The notes below the pieces were generated by a model. It ran no database searches. It saw only the letters and a program-made list of their open reading frames with translations, and was not told where the DNA came from. Both the position numbers and the translations under genes were made by a program. Positions 1 through 54,865 of a stretch of DNA of 64,000 nucleotides are shown piece after piece. The stretch covers positions 1 through 64,000 of the forward strand of contig RQTK01001017.1 of assembly GCA_003991915.1 (NCBI GenBank), given 5' to 3'. This stretch comes from Elysia chlorotica. Lineage: Eukaryota; Mollusca; Gastropoda; Plakobranchidae. How positions within the stretch are numbered: the stretch's first letter is position 1; each line of letters opens with the position of its first letter.

Positions 1-329
1 TCTGTGGATCTAGATCTAGATTGAGGTACAAGTTTTCATCATGGCTCGGTTTGACGTTGCAAAGGCCCGTGAAATGATGACAGTAATGTAGAAGAAGAAT
101 CGAATTTAGATCTAGAAGAGGTTTCTATGCTATTGGTAATGTTGAGGTGATCAGCATCGAAGATATCATCCAGATCCCTAGTAATAGTTATTCAGGAAGA
201 TGAGGATGAGGGTTGGTTATGTGCATCAAAATCTCAACAACTGGTAAGTCAAACCAAAATTTGTGCTTTTTTCTTATCAAAGTGTATTTGCCTGTCCAAT
301 TTCAGTTATTTTGATAGTTAGTACATGTC
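1..329. other. Left flank, no gene seen
   Basis: No coding region recognised. The stretch contains several CTAGATCTAGA-type words that recur through the window. Its last bases, 330-334, are the left target duplication of the LTR element. Confidence 0.5.
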
Positions 330-334
330 TGTAA

Positions 335-668
335 TGTAGTGAGTAGATTCGAATTGAGCCATGTACAGGATTGATTATTGGTAGGATCGATTACGCCCCC
401 TCGACAGGAAGTGACGTCTAGGAAGGGCGGTATTTCAGGAGCGACTGAGCACGAAGAAAACAAGCTCAGACAGTGTAAAGCGGTCGGTCGAGTTGGTCTC
501 AGTGAGAGACAGTGAGAGTTAGAGAGATACCTAGTCTAGATCTAGCTAGAGTTAGAGCAGAGAAATGAACAGTGGAAGCAGGCCTACGCTGAGATAAGGA
601 GGCATTTCATTCAAGGAAGAATCTTCAAGATCTGGACAACACACAACAGGTACTGTAACAACATAACA
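335..668 (+). repeat. 5' LTR
   Basis: This 334-bp repeat matches 4176-4509 without a difference that I can see. It begins TGTAGTGAG and ends AACATAACA. It should carry promoter and polyadenylation signals, but I could not pick out a TATA box with confidence. Confidence 0.95.
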
Positions 669-744
669 AGCTATTTCGGCGTCGACGTGAATTGGCAATC
701 ATGGCCGCCAGCAGCATTAAGTCTCCCGCTAAATATTTTGTGAT

Positions 745-1803
745 ATGATGAAGGTGTTCGACGGTAATGGAGACGTGGGTGCATGGCTCCAAAAGGCAGA
801 ACTAGTGGCAAAGCTGACAGGAGTGAAAGACATAGCAACATTCTTACCCCTGTACCTTGAAGGGAGTGCCTTAGCCTTGTACTTAGAATTGTCAGATGCG
901 GAGAAATCGGATGAGGAAATACTTAAACAGAGATTGTTGGAGGCATTCTCAGACAGCAGGTTCACTGCTTATTGCAAGCTTAAGGTGGCAAGATGGGATG
1001 GTGAGCCTGTGGACGTTTTTGCTAATGACATTCGAAAGCTGGCAAGGGAGAGTGGGTTTGTCAAGGAAGGCTTGGAGGAAGTTGTAAAGTTAGCATTTGT
1101 TACCGGTTTTCCTGATAGTATTAGTGCGGAACTACAACAAATACAAGGGGTTGATAACATGCGTGTGAGTGACATTCTGTCGAGAGCTCGAGTCCTTGCA
1201 TCTAGACCTAGATCTGGTTCAAGTATCCAAGGGGTAGTGGCTACCGGGGTGGGCGCAGCAAAAGATGGAAAGAAAGAGGGATTAAAGTGCTACAAATGCA
1301 ATGGACCACATTTAATGAGGGATTGTCCTGACATTCAGTGCTTTAAGTGCGGACTTGACGGCCATATGGCCAATAGGTGTAAGACTCGCAACACCACCAG
1401 TAGCAACCGAGACAAAAGCAAAGACAATGTGTGTGCAAGAGCTGACAGTGGAGGATCTTCAATTCACAAAGTTCCGTTGATCGAGGTGGCAGTGAACGGA
1501 ACAAAGTGTCAAGCAATGGTGGACACAGGTTGTACTATGAGTCTAGTTAAGGGTCACTTGGTATCCAGCTGGTCAGGTGAGAGTACGATGGTGGCATTTG
1601 ATGGGCATGCTGTAAAGTGCAAAGGAGTGGCAGAAGTGGCACTGACTGTTGGCGGGCGTGATACTACAGCTGTGGTTACTGTTGTGGATCAGATTGTTGG
1701 GGGTGTTCAGGCGGTCATAGGTATGGACGTCATTCAACAGTTGGGCGGTGTCTTAGTGCATGGCGATAGAGTTCTATTTGGAAACTTGGGTTGTTCGGAG
1801 TGA
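745..1803 (+). CDS. Gag-protease of the LTR element
   Basis: The product is 352 residues. The N-terminal two thirds is gag-like. Two zinc knuckles follow: CYKCNGPHLMRDC (C-x2-C-x3-H-x4-C) and CFKCGLDGHMANRC (C-x2-C-x4-H-x4-C), near residues 182-214. A retropepsin follows with the active-site DTG in VDTGCTMSLV near residue 260 and the later IGMDVI loop. The frame ends in TGA, overlapping the pol frame. A well-placed ATG lies at 701 (context aatcATGGcc), but its frame stops after 15 codons at 746-748, right where this ORF begins. The original gag start may therefore be 701, with a small indel since. The ATG at 745 is the one that works in the present sequence. Confidence 0.9.
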   Translation: MMKVFDGNGDVGAWLQKAELVAKLTGVKDIATFLPLYLEGSALALYLELSDAEKSDEEILKQRLLEAFSDSRFTAYCKLKVARWDGEPVDVFANDIRKLARESGFVKEGLEEVVKLAFVTGFPDSISAELQQIQGVDNMRVSDILSRARVLASRPRSGSSIQGVVATGVGAAKDGKKEGLKCYKCNGPHLMRDCPDIQCFKCGLDGHMANRCKTRNTTSSNRDKSKDNVCARADSGGSSIHKVPLIEVAVNGTKCQAMVDTGCTMSLVKGHLVSSWSGESTMVAFDGHAVKCKGVAEVALTVGGRDTTAVVTVVDQIVGGVQAVIGMDVIQQLGGVLVHGDRVLFGNLGCSE

Positions 1804-3992
1804 AGGCAGAAACCAAAGAAGCATTCGAGAGTGAGGTGCAACGGTGGATTGAAGAAGACATTCTGGTTCCTTGGAATGGGGAGGTTGAGTGCCACACAGG
1901 AGGCGATTGCAGGGGTGTGTGTAGTGAAAGGCTTCGAGAATGGAGGCAAATTGAAGGTGATGCAGAGGTTGTAGATCTCAAGTCTGCATACTTGCAAATC
2001 CACGTGGCTGAGGAATTGTGGAAACATCAACTTGTGAGATTCAAGGGAAGAGTATATGCATTGACAAGGCTTGGGTTTGGATTAACGTCTGCTCCAAAAA
2101 TCATGTCAAGCATATTGAAAAACGTACTTTCAAAGGAACCGCAGATATACAGAGCAACCAGTTCATACATTGACGATATAATGGTGGATGTGTCCCGTGT
2201 CAAATCTGCTGACGTTGTCTCCCATTTAAAGAAAAATGGGTTTGAGGCAAAGGACCCAGAGGCACTAGCTGAGGGCGCTGTTTTGGGACTGAAACTGAGG
2301 AAGCGGCAAGACGGAAACCTGATATTTTCCAGGGCAAATGAAATTCCATCTGAGGATCAGTTAAGTGGAAAGTTGACCAAACGAGAGGTGTTTTCTGTCT
2401 GCGGCAAGTTAGTAGGACATTATCCGGTAGCAAGTTGGCTGAGAGTGGCGTGCAGCTTTGTGAAGCGACAAGCAGAGGGTGATCGGTGGGATGACTATGC
2501 TGGACCAAGAGCATGTTCGTTGGTGAGAGATTTGGTCGACCAGGTTCGAAGTGATGATCCAGTGAGAGGAGAATGGAAGGTACCAAAATTGACTAGGGGC
2601 GTAGTATGGTGTGATGCAAGCGACTTGGCATTGGGAGCGATGGTAGAGATTGGCGGGACAACAGTAGAAGACGCAGCCTGGATGAGGAAGAAGGATGATT
2701 TTAATCATATAAATGTTGCTGAGCTGGAGTCAGCAGTGAAGGGAATAAACCTCGGAGTGCAGTGGGGCCTAAAGGAGATCACTTTAATGACAGACTCAGC
2801 TACAGTATGTGGTTGGATCAAGACCACCTTGTCTGAAGAGCGGAAGGTGAAGACGAAAGGGGCTGCAGAGATACTTGTCAAGCGTCGATTGGGTGTTTTG
2901 AAGAGTTTGGTAGAAGAGCTAAAGTTGAGTATTGAAGTTGTGTGTGTTGCATCAGCTATTAACAAAGCAGATAAGTTGACGAGGGTCAAAAAAGAATGGT
3001 TGAGCCAAGAGTGTTTGTCTTCAACTGTGTGTGCTTCTTCGATTTGTGATGTAAGGTCATTACATAATCAGCATCATTTTGGTGTTGAACGTACTTGGTA
3101 TTTGGCAAAACAGGTGGATCCATCAATACCCAAAGACGCGGTCAAACGTGTGGTAAAGGAGTGTGACAGATGCCAGTCTATTGATCCTACAAGTGTGACA
3201 CATGAGACAGGAGACCTGGGAATTGAGGAGAACTGGACCAGATTGGCCATTGATGTAACACACTATCGCGGAATTCCATATCTAACAGTCGTTGATTGTG
3301 GTCCTGGAAGATTTGCTATTTGGCGTGAGTTGAAAAATGAAACGTCATTTGCCATTTGTAAAGAACTTGAGCAAATATTTTGTGAACGAGGTCCTGTGGC
3401 TGAGGTGTTGATGGACAATGGTGCTGCATTTAGATCAGCAGAGGTGAATGATCTATTGCGACGGTGGAGTACTTCTCCCTTTTTTAGAGCGGCTCATAGG
3501 GCATCGGGCAATGGGATTGTAGAAAGGAATCACCGGACAATCAAGGCTATATCAGAGAGGGGGCGAGTCTCGCTTATGAAGGCAGTGTTTTGGTACAATA
3601 TGTCCCCTCGGAGTGGACAGAAGGAGGCGACAATACCCCAGAGGTCTGTGCATTCGTACTCTTGGCGACATCCTGATGTAGAGCCACACATAGAGCCACA
3701 AGAAAGTCGGTCGAGTTTCAGCATCGGAGACGAGGTGTGGGTAAAGCCTGCAGCTGTGAAGTGCACTACTCAGTGGGAGAAGGGGAACGTGTCAAAGATA
3801 AATTCGAAGAACAATGTCGAGGTGGACGGTGTGCCAAGACACGTGTTAGACTTGAGACCGGTGGTGGTCAACCCGGAGGCAGATGATCTGGAATCTCACC
3901 CACTCCCAGATGACGAAGACAGTGCTGGCGAACGTCGATATCCTCAGCGACTGAGGAGGGTCCCGACCTGGGTCGAGGACTATGTGTTATAG
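1770..3992 (+). CDS. Pol: reverse transcriptase, RNase H, integrase
   Basis: The frame is open from 1770, lies in the -1 frame relative to gag-protease, and overlaps it by 34 bp. There is no good ATG, so expression by -1 frameshifting is inferred; a textbook slippery heptamer is not evident. RT shows VDLKSAYLQI, the GFGLTSAPK block and the catalytic YIDD. RNase H shows WCDAS, an AELES glutamate and MTDSA. Integrase shows an HxxxxH...CxxC zinc finger (HNQHHFG...CDRC), then an Asp in IDVTHYRG, DNGAAF and GNGIVERNH, giving D, D and E. The stretch between the RT N-terminus and VDLKSAY is short, and the usual basic-Pro-x-x-Asp fingers motif cannot be found, so part of the RT fingers may be deleted. 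The copy may be non-autonomous. Confidence 0.88.
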   Translation, partial: SSIWKLGLFGVKAETKEAFESEVQRWIEEDILVPWNGEVECHTGGDCRGVCSERLREWRQIEGDAEVVDLKSAYLQIHVAEELWKHQLVRFKGRVYALTRLGFGLTSAPKIMSSILKNVLSKEPQIYRATSSYIDDIMVDVSRVKSADVVSHLKKNGFEAKDPEALAEGAVLGLKLRKRQDGNLIFSRANEIPSEDQLSGKLTKREVFSVCGKLVGHYPVASWLRVACSFVKRQAEGDRWDDYAGPRACSLVRDLVDQVRSDDPVRGEWKVPKLTRGVVWCDASDLALGAMVEIGGTTVEDAAWMRKKDDFNHINVAELESAVKGINLGVQWGLKEITLMTDSATVCGWIKTTLSEERKVKTKGAAEILVKRRLGVLKSLVEELKLSIEVVCVASAINKADKLTRVKKEWLSQECLSSTVCASSICDVRSLHNQHHFGVERTWYLAKQVDPSIPKDAVKRVVKECDRCQSIDPTSVTHETGDLGIEENWTRLAIDVTHYRGIPYLTVVDCGPGRFAIWRELKNETSFAICKELEQIFCERGPVAEVLMDNGAAFRSAEVNDLLRRWSTSPFFRAAHRASGNGIVERNHRTIKAISERGRVSLMKAVFWYNMSPRSGQKEATIPQRSVHSYSWRHPDVEPHIEPQESRSSFSIGDEVWVKPAAVKCTTQWEKGNVSKINSKNNVEVDGVPRHVLDLRPVVVNPEADDLESHPLPDDEDSAGERRYPQRLRRVPTWVEDYVL

Positions 3993-4175
3993 GTAGCCCC
4001 CCGAAAGTATTGTATATAGTGCGTGTAACTGATTGTGTGACCGTGTACAATTCAATTGATTTACAAGTGGATGATTGCGTTGGAACTTTGGACTAATTGT
4101 TTTGCTCATGTTACAGCTGTTAATTTGTTATATACATTTATTGGTATTTGTGGTGATCTTAAGATCACGGGGGCG

Positions 4176-4509
4176 TGTAGTGAGTAGATTCGAATTGAGC
4201 CATGTACAGGATTGATTATTGGTAGGATCGATTACGCCCCCTCGACAGGAAGTGACGTCTAGGAAGGGCGGTATTTCAGGAGCGACTGAGCACGAAGAAA
4301 ACAAGCTCAGACAGTGTAAAGCGGTCGGTCGAGTTGGTCTCAGTGAGAGACAGTGAGAGTTAGAGAGATACCTAGTCTAGATCTAGCTAGAGTTAGAGCA
4401 GAGAAATGAACAGTGGAAGCAGGCCTACGCTGAGATAAGGAGGCATTTCATTCAAGGAAGAATCTTCAAGATCTGGACAACACACAACAGGTACTGTAAC
4501 AACATAACA
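4176..4509 (+). repeat. 3' LTR
   Basis: Partner of 335-668, followed at once by the right target duplication TGTAA. Because it ends close behind the GIN1-like gene in the opposite orientation, it could affect 3' end formation of that gene. Confidence 0.95.
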
Positions 4510-4561
4510 TGTAACACGTAAACTTTTTTTAAAATGATTTTTTACGGCCAAATATTTTTCT

Positions 4562-4567
4562 TTTAAT
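4562..4567 (-). terminator. Putative poly(A) signal of the GIN1-like gene
   Basis: ATTAAA on the minus strand, about 55 nt after the stop codon. It is the commonest variant of AATAAA. The LTR element begins about 50 bp further on. Confidence 0.5.
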
Positions 4568-4621
4568 TTTCTGAAATTAATCTGGCCATGGGGGACAATC
4601 AGCGAAACTTAATCCAAACAC

Positions 4622-30212
<25,591 letters not shown>

Positions 30213-30229
30213 AATTCAGAATATCTACT

Positions 30230-30555
30230 AGAATAGTGTTGTATTGGAGCAGCTCTAGGGCAAATTTCAGTCCTAACGATAGGAACAGTTTTTCCTTCGT
30301 TTTAACCACACAACACCTATCCACCATTTAATAAAGGACCCGGATAAATTTTCTGTTTACACCAAAAACAAAACCGGAAAACATGAGAGACACACAACTT
30401 GGAAACGAAAGGACAAGTTGTGATAAAAAATATAAAAAACTCTCCACGCACCACCCCCGAGTCCACGGCCGTAATACTAATAGTTCAGGGGAACGCAGAA
30501 ATAGATCTAAAGATCAACAAAAGAATAACGGAACTTCACTAGGGCCCAGTCCTGT
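30230..30555. other. 5' flank of the GIN1-like gene
   Basis: Presumed promoter side of the minus-strand gene. No TATA box or other element can be named with confidence. Confidence 0.35.
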
Positions 30556-30559
30556 TTTT

Positions 30560-31165
30560 CTTCGTGTCTTGGAGCTGAGACCTAATTTTGCCTGTTTGTC
30601 GGCTTTTTCGTTGCCTTCGATGTTACAGTGGGCTGGGATCCAGCAGATCTGGACTTGGGTTTGATTCTTTTCTTGGAGATCGTTTGCTCTAATGTTGATC
30701 GACTCTGTAAGGTCTTGCCTGGCGTTGGTTTTGTTTGGGTTTTTTTTATACTGATCGTTGCTGCCAGGGAGTCCGTTAGTATAACTATGTTTTCGCTTTC
30801 TATCTTCTTTTCTTGGATGGTCTTTATAGCTTCGTCAATGGCCGCTAATTCTGCTGCTGTAGTACTGTTATTGTCCGTTATTCTTTTGTTGATCTTTAGG
30901 TCCAAGTCTTTGCTGTAGACTCCTAAGCTAACAATGCTTCCTTTCTTGGACCCGTCTGTATAGATTTTTTTTACTGTTCTTGTACTGTAGTTTTCATCTA
31001 AGTGTTCCAGGGTTAGTGCTTTGAGTTTGTCTTGTCCGTCCGTCTTTTTACTCAGTATTTGGCTTAGCTGGGTGTCTACTTGTATGTCTCTGAGTGTCCA
31101 TGGTTCTATGGCGAGTTTTCTGGTATTAATGTCTTCGGGCTCGTAGAGTCAATGTTTAGGCTTTA
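30560..31165 (-). pseudogene. LINE RNase H fragment
   Basis: The minus strand gives YTDGSKKGS, TTAAELAAIDEAI and VILTDSLAA (the Asp, Glu, Asp of RNase H), then, in another frame, ICWIPAHCNIEGNEKAD. One frameshift separates the halves. No RT is attached. Confidence 0.8.
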
Positions 31166-31504
31166 TATTTTGTGCGTGGTCCAACTCTCCTGTTCATTTC
31201 CTTTTTTTTGGTTATACATAATAATACCTTTTTTCCAGTCCATCAGCTCGGATTATATTTCGCCAAATTTAAACTGTATTTCTATATTGTTATGAATAAC
31301 TATCTTTTTTATCCCAAAATATCCATCACTTATTCATGTGCTTTATTCTCAAAACTATTCCTATCCACCACATTTCTACTGTTTCCAGTTTATTCTCTAG
31401 ATCTCTGTAAAAGTTCAGCATTCATAGCGGTACGGACCACACATAAAACCAATCTCTTTTTTTTGTTCCTCCTATCCCACCAGGTATCATCCTAGTGATA
31501 ATCG

Positions 31505-32140
31505 TGCCCTAGGCAATATTATGGTAGTGATAGGGGTAGTAGTGGGGTGGTAACATTAATGACATGGGTGTTAATAAATAGGGTAACGATAACCATAATG
31601 GAAAAATAGGCACCAGGGATACTTTAAAAAAAAAAAAAAAACAAAACAAAAAAAAAACAAAAAAAAACGTGGCTATGGTGGGTAGGTGGCGATCGTAGGA
31701 GCTGCAATAGCCACGGCCATATAGGGAATGGGGGAACAATACTAAATTAGAATACCGATAGGGTAATACCCCCGGTACTAACTATGCAGCCATACCAGTT
31801 GCACCTACTTCTTCAATCTCCTGCCTCACACACACAAAAAAAATTAAATGTATAAACCTAACCTCACCCGTCCCCCTAGCGTAGAAGGGAAGGTTTGTCT
31901 TATCTGTCTCAATCTATCCCCCCTTTCCACTACAGAACCTCAAAATTAGGGATCCCCATACATAAGAGGACCAGCCTCGTAGTAATAGAATGAACAAGCA
32001 TAGGATCTATCATGTCTTGCCGATCTTTTGTCTTCTGTCAACGCCGCCTGTCGCCGTATAGGATCCCCCAGGGGAACCTAGGAGACGTTAAACCCGGAGA
32101 GAGGGAGAGAATTCTCACCCTCCCTCTGTAGAGAAAGAAA
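31505..32140 (-). repeat. Dispersed repeat, inverted copy of 61437-62080
   Basis: Shared blocks include GAGAGAATTCTC, CCTAGGTTCCCCTGG, AGACAAACCTTCCCTTCTACG and the end GGGAATGGGGGAACAATACT. At its low-coordinate end both copies run into GT-rich or AC-rich simple sequence. No ORF. Confidence 0.85.
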
Positions 32141-32970
32141 TAGATCTAAGCTTACTTATTTTCAGCTCTCAACTACCTCAATGTGCGGGGTTTCGAATAG
32201 ACTAGAGCTATATGAACAGTTTCTCCGCAAAATGAAATTTCCATTTTGAGAAATTTGATTTTTGTTTGTTTGCTCTTGACGTATCTAGATCTAGATCTAG
32301 ACATAGAAAAAAAATGTAGATTTAGTTTTTGAAAGACCTAGATCTAGGCCCTACCCAACTATTATCATTTTTAATGTAGATCTAGATCTAGATCTAGATC
32401 TAGTTTTCAATACTTTTTTCCCCCCGTTTTAACGTATTAACTTCTCATGACTGTGTGCCTTCTAAATACACAATTGAATGGAGGGTACTGTAGTGGTTTC
32501 CCAGAAATTCTAAATTTGGTGTTTAATCTCGTTTTGCAATAGACTAGTAAGACTGTTATGTTCATATATTAGGTATAGGTCTAGTTATCAGCATTGTGTT
32601 AATAGAGTGCTTCAATACAAATGTATCTATATAGGCCCCTATTGATACTGAGTTAGAACGTCATTCTGGTTTTTACTGTTTTAGAAGCTGGATCTAGATT
32701 CTAGGAGCTGTATGTAGGCTACATCTCTTTAGTATCATTTGCATCCTTTTGACGAGTTGTAAACTAGTCTACTTAAGATGAATTTACGGCCCACCTAGAT
32801 CTAGTAAAAAAATTTAAAATTATGATGTTGGGCACTGATCTAGATAGAGATCTCTTAGAATCTTTACAGTAATCTAATCTACGATCTTGTCAGTTTGTGT
32901 TGTTCAATGTTTTCTGCAGAGAAACAACATGGGACTGTATTTCTTTCCCTGCAAAATTTCAAACAGTTTT
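32141..32970. repeat. CTAGAT-rich AT sequence
   Basis: Several runs of CTAGATCTAGAT occur, for instance around 32283-32300 and 32378-32402. No gene seen. Confidence 0.6.
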
Positions 32971-32974
32971 AACC

Positions 32975-33300
32975 AAAATGTGACTAATGGATAACCGACA
33001 ATTGCAGGTGTGACACTTTGGAGGCTTTCAGGAGAAAGGTGGGGCTAAGAAAAAAGTTTCCCAGCCAGCCAGCCGAACTCGATCAAGTACCACCCGCCCT
33101 TTTGTCGCCCAGCCTGAGACACTCCTGCCTTGTGATCTGAATGTGGTTGAGCACACTTGTTGCACAGTTTAGTTTGTTGTGAATTAGATCATTCCACTGC
33201 GCCTTCCAATTTTCTCTGGATGAATTTATGAATACAGTGCTGAGTGCACACCGCTTATATAACTCCCAATTATTCTCCACTTTGAGGTTTGGTCTGATGT
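32975..33300 (-). repeat. LINE family A fragment
   Basis: The minus strand gives NWKAQWNDLIHNKL and QECLRLGDKRAGGTRL, the segment after RNase H, then the CHTCNCRLSISH-type end. Confidence 0.7.
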
Positions 33301-33501
33301 CTTGTCACTCAGTAAAAAAAGTTGTATATATATATCGATTTTATAATCTGTCCCTCTTACCTATACAGATTATATTGGCACGAATGTCATTCAAGTGTCA
33401 GGTTAAACAGACCAAAATACAACAAGAATGATCTTCATCATCTATTCATAAATTTGCCTCTCTCGCAATGGCTCACTATGGACATGTTTTAAATAATTGG
33501 T

Positions 33502-33650
33502 TCATTCACGGCGCTCTAAGAGCGGAGCGGCATTTTAGTTCAGCTACTAGACCGAGGCGCGTGAGGCCGTGATCGCTTTATCTTAATGGGGGTCATGAAG
33601 GAGTCACTTGACCTGTCCGTTACCTGCGGCGCTAAGGCCTGTGAATGAAT
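33502..33650. repeat. Possible short MITE
   Basis: TTCATTCACGGCGCTCTAAG at the left and its near reverse complement (GCGCTAAGGCCTGTGAATGAA) at the right bound about 150 bp that are GC-richer than the flanks. No clear target duplication. Confidence 0.5.
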
Positions 33651-33659
33651 TTAGTGCTC

Positions 33660-35330
33660 TCATAATTAGCGCTCTAGATTAGTTCGTATTAATAGTTCGC
33701 CTTCATAATTAACTCACAGGAAAAACAAAAGAACCAAACTCCCTTTTGAAAAAAACGTGTGTTTAAATTTAATAGTTTAAAAGATATCCGTGTCTAGATT
33801 GGGTATAAAAAGTAGAAGGAATGGCATTTAAATGCTTTAACTTAACTTTAAATATTGAACATTCACGTCAATAGAACTTAATAAAAATCTCATGAAATCG
33901 TTCTGTACATGTACATCAAACTTGTCACTTAAATTCATTGTCATACTTTCACCCGTGTTGAAGTATTAAGGAGCTAAAGTATAAATTACACCAAGAACGT
34001 TATTCTGTGATGAAAATAAGTATATAAATTAACATTACAAAAATACAATACATACTAAAAATGACTTTAAAAAAAAGTTTATGGGTCAGGTGAATTTATG
34101 CTGGCATTCTTGGTGGTTCTTTCTCTTCTCCGACTTGGTCTACTCATGTTGAGATGAGGGGAGATTTGAAGAAGAGAGACTAGTAAAATTTAGTCGTTAC
34201 AGTGTCTCGGGAATGGAATGCAGTGGTGTTCTAGAATGTGTTGTTTTGGGATTGTTTTGTTTGGAAAATGCCGTCTGTATATTGTCATATAGGTGTCGAT
34301 GGCACTCTGACTCGATGCAATCGCATGATCTCCCGATCATGGCATTCAGGTTTTACGAGGCGTTCAACTTTGAAATGAGTAGAACTAACATAATTTTTTT
34401 CCAGATATTAAAAGACATATTTAACTGTATAGTTATGTAATTACCACACACATGTATCAACGCTTTTTTAAGAAATGAAGTTTTTTTTTAAAGATAACAC
34501 TTTTATGAGTTGCACTTAAAAATATGCCCACACACATACTATTCTAGAATCTCAACGAATAGGCGCAGAAACTTACAGTTTTCACTATTATCAAAACAAA
34601 ATGTGGCACTATCAATTAATAGTGGTTCTGCTCAATTACGATCAGCAGATACTGAGATAAAACACCCATAACTTTGCTGATTTTTGCCCGTTAGCCAGGA
34701 TCAAACTCAGGTAAAACAGCGTGCGCCTGGCCTGAGTGACGGGTGTCCCTTGGGAGGCGATTTATGACCCTGCAGCCGGCGGCCTGCTGCTTCACTAAAA
34801 TGCACAGAATCGCACATTTTGTAGCGCCATGCATTGCTTATAAATTGAGTGACAATAACTTTGATGAGATTAAATAAGGCAGAATGAACCATAATGTGAC
34901 CAGTATTTTCTGATGGATAAAATTTATATCATAGAGAAATGCAAAGCTGAGCAATCGGTCGGAACTAAGCTAACACTAATATAATTAGTAGGAGAAGACA
35001 TACAAGGATATATTTTAATTGCCTCTATCTCAGGGGTAGGAAGTGACTGAATGTGTCACAATGTGTGTATGAATTGAAAGCTCCTGGTTTGGTAAACATG
35101 GTGAGATTAGCACCCAACCACAAATATTCATTGTCACTAGTGTCAGTGGTTTGATGGTGTGAGAGTAAAATTAGTTTATCAATTGTTGCTTGCCATAGCC
35201 CTTGTATGGTTTGTAATCTTTTTTTTGCGTGTGTGTGTTGATATAAGAGATTTCATTTGTATTGACTTTCTCTTATATTGACACAAAACTCCTGGGTCCC
35301 TGGATTTGGATGTTGATCAGGAGTGTACAG
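33660..35330. other. Intergenic, mostly unrecognised
   Basis: AT-rich. 34686-34800 on the minus strand looks like an eroded tRNA-like SINE head (GAGTTTGATCCTGG resembles a B box). A 75-codon plus-strand frame at 34213-34440 has no motif. Confidence 0.4.
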
Positions 35331-35339
35331 TAATTCCCT

Positions 35340-36040
35340 TTCCACCTTATGTAGGAATCTGCACCAGGGTATGTTCCAGTTCAAGCCCAATCTTAGCCAG
35401 CTAATCAGCTATTTCCCTCCATTCCAAATTAGTTGGGGATCTCATTACAGGAGTCATTTTCTTACCGTTTTATTGTAATTTATCGATTTCCCTCAGTACA
35501 TGTATATGTACATGTATACATGTTGTTATTGTTGTTTTTCATCCAGCGATGTATATTTTCCCCTTCGGTCCAATGCCATATAGTGAAATATGCATGTTTT
35601 CTCCAACTGTTGAGTACTCCTGTACATGTAGAGGGTGTTACCTTTACACGGTCCTCTTGAGGGCATAACAAAAGGTGGTGGTGACCAATTCACGCATATA
35701 TGTGGTCACACAGCGGGCACATTGGGGGAAGTTGAGGCTGTATTTTGTTCAGATAGAGGTTCATTTGTATGTGTCCAGTTCAAAGTTGAAAGATTGACTT
35801 TCGTTGTTTTTTTTTAGGTTTGCTTCACTGACCACTTTTAAAAGGTCTGAAGTAATTAAACATTTTTCTTTTCTCGAATATGCAACAGTGTCGAGTGCCA
35901 TGCTCATAGCACTTACTGTTTTAGCAGTAAATATTGATGCCCTGCCCCGTAGTATTTATCAGTGGCAGGCAGCGTTGATGCAGGTGTCCTCTACAAAACC
36001 GTCAGTGAGCAGTTTTATATGAGATCATTTTTGGAGTTTG
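35340..36040 (-). repeat. LINE family A fragment split by about 300 bp
   Basis: 35340-35508 and 35816-36040 are neighbouring parts of the family A RNase H region. Between them, 35509-35815 is unrelated, starts with alternating TACATGTA and ends in a T run plus AG. Confidence 0.65.
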
Positions 36041-36473
36041 TTCCTCTAATGGTTCATCAACTAGACCCAGACAGATCTGCCATTCCTTCAAAATCATTGC
36101 CATTTTTTGTGACAAGACATCTTTTTTCTCAATGGGTTAGCTCAATACTACTGGTAGATCTAGCCCATAAAGCTAAGTTTACTACTTAAGAAAAGTAAAT
36201 GAGCCCCAAGACTGACATTTTTCCTAGCATGATGATATATTAAGTTTTTGATGCATTATTGCTGTTTGGCAAAAACATAATATTTACTCATTGTCTGTTT
36301 TTTTAATTTCATAGCAGACTCTTGTACTGGAGCAAGTTTAAAAACTCTTTTAATCAGCAACAGCAATGCATTTACATGTCTTACATGTATTTCTAGTTTA
36401 TTGATATTGACAGAATCTATCCCGGCAAGAAAAAAACAACTGAATTTAAAGATTTGGAACAGTTAAACACAAA

Positions 36474-54727
<18,254 letters not shown>

Positions 54728-54769
54728 CTCAGATTTTAATTCCCTTTTTTTTTAAAATTTAAAAGACAT

Positions 54770-54775
54770 AATAAA
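54770..54775 (+). terminator. Putative poly(A) signal of the JmjC gene
   Basis: AATAAA 43 nt after the stop codon. Confidence 0.65.
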
Positions 54776-54865
54776 TTGAAACAGTTACAACTCTTGGGAA
54801 TATTAAAGAACAGAACTCCAATATCTTTTCATGCTTAAGTTAAGAAGATATTTGAGAAAAGTTGA

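Larger units (their letters stand above)
335..4509 (+). mobile_element. Complete LTR retrotransposon, Ty3/Gypsy-like
   Basis: The element is 4175 bp, bounded by two 334-bp LTRs that start TG and end CA and look identical by eye, and flanked by the 5-bp direct repeat TGTAA (330-334 and 4510-4514). Its order is LTR, gag-protease ORF, RT-RNase H-integrase ORF, LTR. Identical LTRs and an intact duplication mean a recent insertion. The RT-RNase H-integrase order fits Ty3/Gypsy. BEL/Pao has the same order, and some RNase H wording resembles it, so superfamily assignment is probable rather than certain. No standard tRNA primer-binding site starting TGG lies directly after the 5' LTR. The purine-rich GGGGGCG sits just before the 3' LTR. 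It inserted about 110 bp beyond the GIN1-like stop codon. Confidence 0.95.

Noticed and set aside
1730..2989. Minus-strand frames opposite pol
   Set aside because: They are shadows of a strongly supported pol frame, without motifs.
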